DNA of 6,424 bases, taken from the NCBI GenBank assembly GCA_023435805.1, contig JAEZMC010000261.1:1-6424 (forward strand), written 5' to 3'. This document shows, piece after piece, positions 1 through 5,342 of this stretch (position 1 is its first letter; each line of letters starts with the position of its first letter). The notes under the pieces are model-generated. The model had not been told where the DNA came from. It did no database searches and worked only from the letters and a program-made list of their open reading frames with translations. The DNA is from Bacillota bacterium. GTDB lineage: Bacteria > Bacillota > Clostridia > Acetivibrionales > DTU013. The translations under genes and the position numbers were made by a program.

Positions 1-1097
1 ACTCCTTCCAAAAAGCCCTCCGTCCGGAATCTTGGAGAAATATTCAGCACGTCCGGCTCAAATATATCCGCATAGTTGTCATACCGGCTCGGCAGCAACC
101 CGCGGTCGGCCGCATATTTCACCACCAGCGGCCTTTTCTCATCATCGTAGATCTTCCATCCGTATTGGAAATTAATAAGGGCCTTGTCTACGCCATGGCT
201 GATCAGGTCATCGATTACGGAGGTACGTTTCATACTCTGTGGCCCCAGCCAGAAATCCACTGCCCCGATCAGCCTTTCCACGCCTGGATTGTCCTTCAGC
301 TTATCCCTGAGCGTAACCAGCACATCCGGTTCACCGGCGGTTTTATACCTTTGCTTGTTCTCCAGGTGCTTTCTGAATTTTTTCGCCATCTCGTTATATC
401 CGTCGTTTTCTATAAAATCGATATAGAATATCCTGTCGTATTCGAACTTTTCCTTTGCAGGGTAATGCTCCAGCCGCATCAAATAATTCGCCCTACCCGG
501 GGATGCAGCTTTCACAAACGCGACGGAGGTGTCGCAGGGTGTGTCTGAAGTAATCATGATCCCGGTTTTTAAGTCCGTCATTCCGACAAAAGGCATGGTG
601 GATTTGTGTCCCCACATTTCAAACTCCCCGAAATCACACTTTTCATCTGCAGACACGCAAATACCTTCAGCATAAGGGATGGCAAAGTACTGTCGTTCCT
701 CCTCACCGCAAAATGCTCCGGGAAACGGGATGGGTTCGGAGAGCGGAACATCCTTCCCCGCTTTCATGACAACTTTTATCCTGTCATCCTCCAGCGTAAC
801 GTCGGATACCAACACAAGCCCCCCATATCTTGCATCATAGCTTTGTGTGATTTCCATCCCGTTGCTTCCAATAAGCCTGATCCCTGTGGTAACGCAGCCG
901 GCAACGGGTTCGGTGATATAATCCCTGCCGCTGCGCAGGTTCTTCATTTTAAAGGTATTCTGCACCGGATCATATTCCAGCTTTACGTATTTGTTCCCGA
1001 TCCGGAAGGGGCCGTCGCCCGTTAAACTCCCTGCAGGGCGGCTTTCATGCGACAGAGTGAACAGAAACAGAAGAACCGGAAGGATGATGCCCGCCAA
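1..1097 (-). CDS. Exported glycoside-hydrolase-like protein (GH101/GH129-like appearance), 3' end beyond the window, start uncertain
   Basis: This frame was translated by hand and is open from an in-frame TAA at 1112-1110 to the window edge; from the TTG at 1097 it gives 365 codons. Residues 2-15 are a hydrophobic signal-like segment, preceded by two in-frame lysine codons. Residues about 24-225 look like a beta-rich domain (GPFRIGNKYVKLEY, EFEMWGHKSTMPFVGM, GIMITSDTP). The segment GYNEMAKKFRKHL (233-245), then NPGVERLIGAVDFW (270-283) and GLLPSRYDNYADI (333-345), resembles the entry into the TIM barrel of large retaining hydrolases such as GH101/GH129 alpha-N-acetylgalactosaminidases. The catalytic residues would lie further downstream, outside the window, so activity and substrate are not shown. 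As the last visible gene of the operon, 40 bp after the glycosyltransferase, it may trim or remodel the exported glycan. No ATG, GTG or TTG start with a good ribosome binding site exists in this frame; TTG at 1097 is only a placeholder. Family assignment is from memory of sequence patterns. A related uncharacterised (DUF) family is possible. Confidence 0.6.
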   Translation of the reverse strand, partial: MAGIILPVLLFLFTLSHESRPAGSLTGDGPFRIGNKYVKLEYDPVQNTFKMKNLRSGRDYITEPVAGCVTTGIRLIGSNGMEITQSYDARYGGLVLVSDVTLEDDRIKVVMKAGKDVPLSEPIPFPGAFCGEEERQYFAIPYAEGICVSADEKCDFGEFEMWGHKSTMPFVGMTDLKTGIMITSDTPCDTSVAFVKAASPGRANYLMRLEHYPAKEKFEYDRIFYIDFIENDGYNEMAKKFRKHLENKQRYKTAGEPDVLVTLRDKLKDNPGVERLIGAVDFWLGPQSMKRTSVIDDLISHGVDKALINFQYGWKIYDDEKRPLVVKYAADRGLLPSRYDNYADIFEPDVLNISPRFRTEGFLEG

Positions 1098-1137
1098 AAG
1101 GAGCTTTTTTTATTCAGGCCCTTTATGTAAAATACCT
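1098..1137 (-). other. Intergenic gap with A7 tract and disputed start of the hydrolase-like gene
   Basis: These 40 bases separate the glycosyltransferase stop (1140-1138) from the placeholder TTG. On the minus strand a GAAGG at 1139-1135, partly inside the stop codon, is followed after 8 bases by ATA at 1126-1124. A second purine block, AAAGGG, lies at 1124-1119, and a run of seven A at 1111-1105 precedes GCTCC. Reading from ATA 1126 or CTG 1117 gives KGLNKK and then leaves the hydrolase frame. One extra A in the run would join this to KKLLLAGIILPV and make an ordinary signal peptide with a basic N-region. No hairpin-plus-T terminator and no promoter boxes were seen. Confidence 0.5.
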
Positions 1138-2367
1138 TCAGTGTTTTTGACAACCGGCTTCCTCCGCTCTCCTGTTTTCATGAATATATTCTATTACGGC
1201 ATCCTTCTTTTTATTAATCATTTCCGCTGACACGGCGGTCCGCAGCGTGCGGCTATCCTCCAGAAGCCGGACATACTCGTCGACCATCCTTTCGCACGTA
1301 AACAGGCTTACAGCTTTGCTGCGCGCTTCATCCCCCATTCTCCGGCATCTTTCGTCCTTCAGTATATTGCGGATGCAATTTGTCAGCTCCTCTATATTTC
1401 CCGGTGTATACAGATATCCGTTTACGCCATGCTCCACGATTTCAGCAGCCCCGCCGGTATCGGACAGTATGAGGGCTTTGCCCAGCGCCATGCTTTCCAG
1501 TGCGGCAAGTGAAAGGGTCTCTACTGATACCGATGTGAGGGCTGAAACATCCGCACACATTAAATACGGCCTGACATCGCTGACATATCCGGTGATCCTC
1601 ATGTGTCCGGCCAAGCCTTTTTCCGCTGCCAGCTTTTCCAGAAAGGCTCTTCTTGGGCCGTCTCCTATCAGCAGCAGGTATAGCTTCTGCCCTTCCTTTC
1701 TCAGCGCATGAACTGCCTCAAGCATGTGCTCATGGCTTTTTGCAGGCCAAAGCGAAGCGTTCATGACAATGACCGCGCAATCCCGGGGAATTCCGAATAC
1801 ATCACGGCATTCGCCGGGAGTGTGGCTTTGGTAGAATTGGTCGAAATACTCAAAATCAATTCCGTTCAGGATCACCGAAGCCTTGTCTGCCAATATCCCG
1901 TACCTTTCCATCCAGTATTGCTTCTGCCTGCTGCTGACAAATACGACCCGGTTCAGCCTGTTGATCGAGGGGGCATAGATGAAACGGTTCTGCAAAGCCC
2001 GTTTTATGTTAGGCGGGACCGTGTTGTGTATAATAGTCAAATTGTCCGTCCTCATTCTGAAGAGTTTTTTCAGGAGAATGCCGTATAGCGTCGGGTAATT
2101 GTCCACCATGATAAAAAAGTCCGGGTCGAATTCGGCCAAGTGCCTTTCAACCTTGATTACGGCAGCCGGGTCAAAGTATGCGTATCGTTTGATAAATTCG
2201 ACGGCTATGCTTTTGTCCAGCCTCTGTGCAAGTTGAACGCGGATACTGTCCAGAACGATGACCTTTACCGTATATCCTTTTTTGCACAGCCCGTTAAATA
2301 AAAGCACCGACTGGACTTCCGCACCGCCGAAGCCTATGTTTGCCATTAGTCCGAGGATCTTTTTCAT
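1138..2367 (-). CDS. Family 4 (GT-B) glycosyltransferase
   Basis: A cytoplasmic or membrane-associated retaining glycosyltransferase of 409 residues that would add a sugar from a nucleotide donor to a lipid-linked glycan precursor. The N-terminal domain opens with MKKILGLMANIGFGGAE, including the glycine-rich GGAE loop (14-17) typical of GT4. An interdomain region reads VVFVSSRQKQYW, then VILNGIDFEYF (about 165-175). In the C-terminal Rossmann domain are LLLIGDGP, ITGYVSDVRPYLMCADV, and the EX7E donor-site motif (E283 and E291 in ETLSLAALE), followed by GGAAEIVEHGVNGYL. The last 35 residues are polar and probably helical. The frame extends to an ATG at 2418, but the start at 2367 is preferred: a GAGGGG ribosome site sits 6 bases before it, conserved sequence begins there, and the longer form would overlap the flippase gene. 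The start is 13 bp after the flippase stop. Donor and acceptor cannot be deduced. Assignment to GT4 is firm; its role in surface glycan synthesis is inferred from context. Confidence 0.92.
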   Translation of the reverse strand: MKKILGLMANIGFGGAEVQSVLLFNGLCKKGYTVKVIVLDSIRVQLAQRLDKSIAVEFIKRYAYFDPAAVIKVERHLAEFDPDFFIMVDNYPTLYGILLKKLFRMRTDNLTIIHNTVPPNIKRALQNRFIYAPSINRLNRVVFVSSRQKQYWMERYGILADKASVILNGIDFEYFDQFYQSHTPGECRDVFGIPRDCAVIVMNASLWPAKSHEHMLEAVHALRKEGQKLYLLLIGDGPRRAFLEKLAAEKGLAGHMRITGYVSDVRPYLMCADVSALTSVSVETLSLAALESMALGKALILSDTGGAAEIVEHGVNGYLYTPGNIEELTNCIRNILKDERCRRMGDEARSKAVSLFTCERMVDEYVRLLEDSRTLRTAVSAEMINKKKDAVIEYIHENRRAEEAGCQKH

Positions 2368-2373
2368 TTTACA

Positions 2374-2380
2374 CCCCTCT
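2374..2380 (-). promoter_or_regulatory. Ribosome binding site fixing the GT4 start
   Basis: The minus strand reads AGAGGGG, then TGTAAA, then ATG at 2367. The block lies in the 13-bp gap after the flippase TGA (2383-2381). It favours this ATG over the upstream in-frame ATG at 2418. Confidence 0.7.
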
Positions 2381-3982
2381 TCAGGTAAGCTTATCTGTCT
2401 GGGAAACACCGAGGGCAAACCGCCCCGGCAGAAGCTGCATCAGATACCGGAACAGCTGCCTGATGGTCTCCCTGTTGTAGGTGGCATAGCCGATCAGGAA
2501 ATAGCCGCCCATGACCAGCACGGAATAGGTGCACAGGGATGCTATTTTCCGCAGGATTCCATTGATATCGCCTGCCGGGAGCACACGGCCCGCGATATAG
2601 CTCAAGGCCGTGCAAAGCATCACACTGGCTGCCAGATACAGCAAGCTTTCGTTGACATGAATATATTGAAAATATTTTTTAACCATAAAGAAATTGAGCA
2701 ATATAATATATACGAGCTGTACCAGCAGCAGGCCCAGGCCGTAATACGCAAAACCGACGTGCTCGACAATGATATATATGACGATACAGGTCAGCAGCTT
2801 GCTGATGACATTCCAGATAAACGAAATGCGCATGATCTGCCTGGCAATGATCAGGCGTACAATCAGACTGTCCAGCAGCAGCAGCGGAACGATCAGTATG
2901 GTATACCGGAAGAAGATGCTGGTCAGTTGTACAGAGGAGCTTGTAAAGCTGCCCCTTTCAAAAAGAACCGATATGACCTGCGGTGCCTGTGCCGCCATGA
3001 TGAAGCAGATCGGCAGAACGACCGTCATCGACACCTTCAGATATTTTAAATATTGCTCATTCAGCTTTTCATACTGGCTCTTGGCGTACATTTCAATCAT
3101 ATTGATACCGAGTACGGTAGCTATCTGGCCTGCGAACACCTGGGAGAATATGCCGTAAATCCTGTCGCTGTAGCTTAAGGCTGTATACACTCCTTCGCTT
3201 TGGCCTGAAATGAGGTAAGCTGCGATATATTGGCTCAGAATGGACGACACCTGGGAAATGACTACGTAAAACATGTTTTTCCTTAATATGCTGTCAAGAT
3301 GGTAAGCCCTGAAGCTGAACCGGAACCCGAGCATTTTGATCATCAAGCCGTTCAGTACGATGAATTGTACAGCGTAAGAAAGCAAAATACCTGCGGCCAT
3401 GCTGACTACACCGTACCGCTTCCCCAGGAATATGATAACGAGGATGGTCAGAATGCTTTTTATCATATCCAGAATCATGGGAAAAGTGAAGTATTTATAG
3501 GAATCAAAAATATCCAGCAGGTAGTAGTTTGCAAGAATAAAGAAAAAGACCGGTATGATCATTTTGACAACGAGCATGTTTTCACGGATATCCGCCAGAT
3601 TGAATTTGGATACCAGCAGCATGAATCTTTCAGGCAGCAGGCCTATGACAGCGCATACAACAATTCCTGCGGCCAGGTATAAAAAATAAATATAGGAGAT
3701 GAACCTCCGGCTTTCCTCTTCCGAATTCACCTCGCGCAGCCGTATTGCATTCGGTACGATGACAGCCTTGTTGATGTTTGTAAAAAGACCGGGCAGCAGC
3801 AGCGTCATGGAAACACAAAAAAACAGAAAGTCGGTGCTCTTTGTTGCTCCAAAGTAATAGGAAACAATCATTGCCTGAACAAAAGAAAACACTCTTGCCA
3901 TCAGGCTGAAAAAGGTCGAAAAAACAACGGATTTACTTGTACTGTCGGATTTCAACCTAATTCTTGCCATGTTTTTTACCAT
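2381..3982 (-). CDS. MurJ/MviN-family polysaccharide flippase (Wzx-like)
   Basis: A polytopic inner-membrane protein of 533 residues, close to the length of E. coli MurJ (511), with about 14 hydrophobic segments by eye (roughly 18-40, 52-72, 92-115, 135-158, 165-187, 190-212, 235-260, 275-295, 315-337, 355-378, 388-407, 412-432, 447-468, 478-500). The MOP-superfamily MurJ group is indicated by MARVFSFVQAMIV with YYFGATKSTDFLFF near the N-terminus, LSYSDRIYGIF (269-279), and LFERGSFTSSS (340-350), which matches the MurJ LFxRGxF signature. It would translocate a lipid-linked oligosaccharide. Aligned by eye to E. coli MurJ, R18 and R270 are kept (R30, R274) but R24 and R52 become Q36 and P64. 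This suggests a cluster-specific flippase, not the housekeeping lipid II flippase. The ATG at 3982 overlaps the upstream gene by 26 bp, and an alternative ATG at 3970 gives a 14-bp overlap. Neither has a strong ribosome site, so coupled translation is likely. The gene ends 13 bp before the GT4 start. Confidence 0.88.
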   Translation of the reverse strand: MVKNMARIRLKSDSTSKSVVFSTFFSLMARVFSFVQAMIVSYYFGATKSTDFLFFCVSMTLLLPGLFTNINKAVIVPNAIRLREVNSEEESRRFISYIYFLYLAAGIVVCAVIGLLPERFMLLVSKFNLADIRENMLVVKMIIPVFFFILANYYLLDIFDSYKYFTFPMILDMIKSILTILVIIFLGKRYGVVSMAAGILLSYAVQFIVLNGLMIKMLGFRFSFRAYHLDSILRKNMFYVVISQVSSILSQYIAAYLISGQSEGVYTALSYSDRIYGIFSQVFAGQIATVLGINMIEMYAKSQYEKLNEQYLKYLKVSMTVVLPICFIMAAQAPQVISVLFERGSFTSSSVQLTSIFFRYTILIVPLLLLDSLIVRLIIARQIMRISFIWNVISKLLTCIVIYIIVEHVGFAYYGLGLLLVQLVYIILLNFFMVKKYFQYIHVNESLLYLAASVMLCTALSYIAGRVLPAGDINGILRKIASLCTYSVLVMGGYFLIGYATYNRETIRQLFRYLMQLLPGRFALGVSQTDKLT

Positions 3983-4637
3983 TCCGTCCCAGGTTTTTTT
4001 TCACCAGCTTTACATCTGCGTTGTTGTAGATGACACCCAGCATACCCGCCCCAATCTCCTTAAGCTTTTGGTAGTGCGTCTCGGGCTGTCTGCCGTGCAG
4101 ATTCGATTTGCTGCAGATAAAGTAAACGCCGTCCGCTGTACTGGCCGCAATGAAACCCGACATATCTTCCGAAAGGGGGGCCGTATCGATAACGATCCGT
4201 TTATACCTGCTTCTAAGCTGGAGAAAGAGGCTGCCAAGCGATATCCTGTCCAATGTAACAGCCTGTGATTTTCTGATATCGTCCAGTGATAAATAGTCAA
4301 AGTTTTTGGTACTCGTTTTGAATATGCTTTCATCCAGCAATTTCAAGGTCCTGGAAGAGTCGGTCATATAAGCTTTGTCCTCCGTCATGCTCTTAAGGTC
4401 GAGCAGCAGGGTCCTGTTGCCCTGGGCCGCAAATTCACCGGCCAGCTGCTTCGATATTTCGCTTTTCCCATCGCTGTGAAATGGGCTGGTAATGGCAATG
4501 GTCCGGATTTCCCTGCCGGATTTTATTTCCTGCAGCAGCACATCGTCGATAATCTTTCGTATTGACAGTGTAAACAGGTCTTTTCGTTCATGCCTGCTTA
4601 CTTTCGGACGTTCCGCCGCGACATTTACCGCTTTCAT
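3957..4637 (-). CDS. CpsD/CapB-type P-loop ATPase, degenerate BY-kinase homologue
   Basis: A soluble protein of 226 residues, the usual size of the separate cytoplasmic kinase of Firmicute capsule systems, encoded immediately after its membrane partner with an ATGA overlap. The MinD/ParA-like fold is recognisable: IRTIAITSPFHSDGKSEISKQL contains the Walker A lysine and serine (K58, S59), TLLLD (76-80) is the Walker A' position, and RIVIDTAPLSEDMSG (147-161) is Walker B with D151. Several kinase hallmarks are missing. The usual PGEGKST loop reads HSDGKSE; the second Asp of Walker A' (DxD) is K82; the N-terminal ExxRxxR oligomerisation motif is not evident in FTLSIRKIIDD; and the C-terminus is basic (KLVKKNLGRNGKKHGKN) with no tyrosine in its last 20 residues, where BY-kinases carry an autophosphorylated cluster. 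It may bind nucleotide and regulate the Wzz-like partner without tyrosine phosphorylation. Family membership is secure; loss of kinase activity is an inference. Confidence 0.88.
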   Translation of the reverse strand: MKAVNVAAERPKVSRHERKDLFTLSIRKIIDDVLLQEIKSGREIRTIAITSPFHSDGKSEISKQLAGEFAAQGNRTLLLDLKSMTEDKAYMTDSSRTLKLLDESIFKTSTKNFDYLSLDDIRKSQAVTLDRISLGSLFLQLRSRYKRIVIDTAPLSEDMSGFIAASTADGVYFICSKSNLHGRQPETHYQKLKEIGAGMLGVIYNNADVKLVKKNLGRNGKKHGKN

Positions 4638-5323
4638 ATTGCACCTCCCTCCTGCCTGCTCAGCCTTGATGCCGGTACCGGTAAGATGTTCTCCTCCGGG
4701 AAAATACTGTGGACATGGGTCATACTGCCGGCTGGCAGACCCGATTCACCGATAATCAAATTGATGAGCATACCCAGAAGGATGCCCCCCATTGCCGCCG
4801 CAGCGGCATAATAAACCGGATAGGAGCGATTGACCGGCTCAGTGTTTACGGAAGGCTTGCTTAAAATCTTATAGGTGATGCTTTTATCAATTTCAGCAAG
4901 CTTCACCTTCAAATTGCTGTCGATGGACTCAACCATGTTCAGCGCTCGTTCCGGTGTATTCATCCGGATACTGATATCCATAATTCTTGTATTCGGAATG
5001 GACCGGATGTCCAGTGCATTGCCGATATTCTCCTGGCTCACCCCGTATTCCTTTTCCAGTCCGGCCAGAACAGCGTCGCTATTGATGATCTGGGATATAT
5101 CACCCGCAGCCATTTGCGACGACCTCAGCGAATCATACACATTCATGCCGGAAACGCTGGAATCATTGAGCGTGATCATCAGCTTCATCTTTGCCTCATA
5201 CAATTTCTCAAAGGTTTTGCCGCAGGTGAAATAAACAATGCCTGCGCTTGCAACCGCCAGTATCAGCAGAATCCAGATCCGTGCAAAAATAACCTTCAAG
5301 TACTTTCCAACCCACTCATTCAC
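4634..5323 (-). CDS. Wzz/CapA-type chain-length determinant (polysaccharide co-polymerase, kinase modulator)
   Basis: A membrane protein of 229 residues with the classic Wzz topology. A short cytoplasmic start is followed by TM1 at about 11-32 (VIFARIWILLILAVASAGIV), an extracytoplasmic domain of about 135 residues, and TM2 at about 170-191 (VYYAAAAAMGGILLGMLINL). The tail from 192 to 229 is cytoplasmic. The proline-containing stretch KPSVNTEPVNRSYPV before TM2 is typical of the family, as is LDIRSIPNTRIMDISIRMNTPERA (104-127). The tail ends with FPEENILPVPASRL, resembling the region after TM2 that contacts the kinase in two-protein Gram-positive systems. Proteins of this class set glycan length and activate the CpsD/CapB ATPase. 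The start is GTG at 5323, supported by a GGAGGT 7 bases upstream. It lies 19 bp after the SGNH-SLH gene and overlaps the ATPase gene by 4 bp. The family is confident; the polymer is unknown. Confidence 0.9.
   Translation of the reverse strand: MNEWVGKYLKVIFARIWILLILAVASAGIVYFTCGKTFEKLYEAKMKLMITLNDSSVSGMNVYDSLRSSQMAAGDISQIINSDAVLAGLEKEYGVSQENIGNALDIRSIPNTRIMDISIRMNTPERALNMVESIDSNLKVKLAEIDKSITYKILSKPSVNTEPVNRSYPVYYAAAAAMGGILLGMLINLIIGESGLPAGSMTHVHSIFPEENILPVPASRLSRQEGGAI
4643..4649 (-). promoter_or_regulatory. Ribosome binding site of the CpsD-like gene
   Basis: The minus strand reads GGGAGGT, then a 5-base spacer, then the ATG at 4637. It lies inside the coding region of the Wzz-like gene, so the ATPase gene can recruit ribosomes itself as well as by coupling at the ATGA overlap. 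Confidence 0.8.
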
Positions 5324-5330
5324 ATTACCG

Positions 5331-5336
5331 ACCTCC
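5331..5336 (-). promoter_or_regulatory. Ribosome binding site supporting the GTG start of the Wzz-like gene
   Basis: The minus strand reads GGAGGT, then the 7-base spacer CGGTAAT, then GTG at 5323. It occupies the 19-bp gap after the TGA of the upstream gene. No other start codon in this frame is placed as well. Confidence 0.85.
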
Positions 5337-5342
5337 GTATTT

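Noticed and set aside
1098..1137. Transcription terminator between the glycosyltransferase and the hydrolase-like gene
   Set aside because: The run of A on the minus strand is not a T-run, and no stable stem precedes it in the direction of transcription.
165..1230. Several plus-strand open frames of 79-139 codons
   Set aside because: They are shadows of the long minus-strand frame running from 1097 to the window edge, which has protein-like sequence throughout and fits the operon direction.
1247..2088. Plus-strand open frames antisense to the glycosyltransferase
   Set aside because: Low-complexity Ser/Arg-rich translations without domain features, opposite a clear GT4 gene.
2368..2418. Upstream ATG at 2418 as start of the glycosyltransferase
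   Set aside because: It would add 17 non-conserved residues and overlap the flippase by 38 bp, while the ATG at 2367 has its own GAGGGG site and begins the conserved MKKIL segment.
2258..3049. Plus-strand open frame of 263 codons opposite the flippase and glycosyltransferase
   Set aside because: It lies antisense to two well-supported genes, is rich in Gln, Asp and His as expected from the reverse of hydrophobic codons, crosses the boundary between the two genes, and has no recognisable domain.
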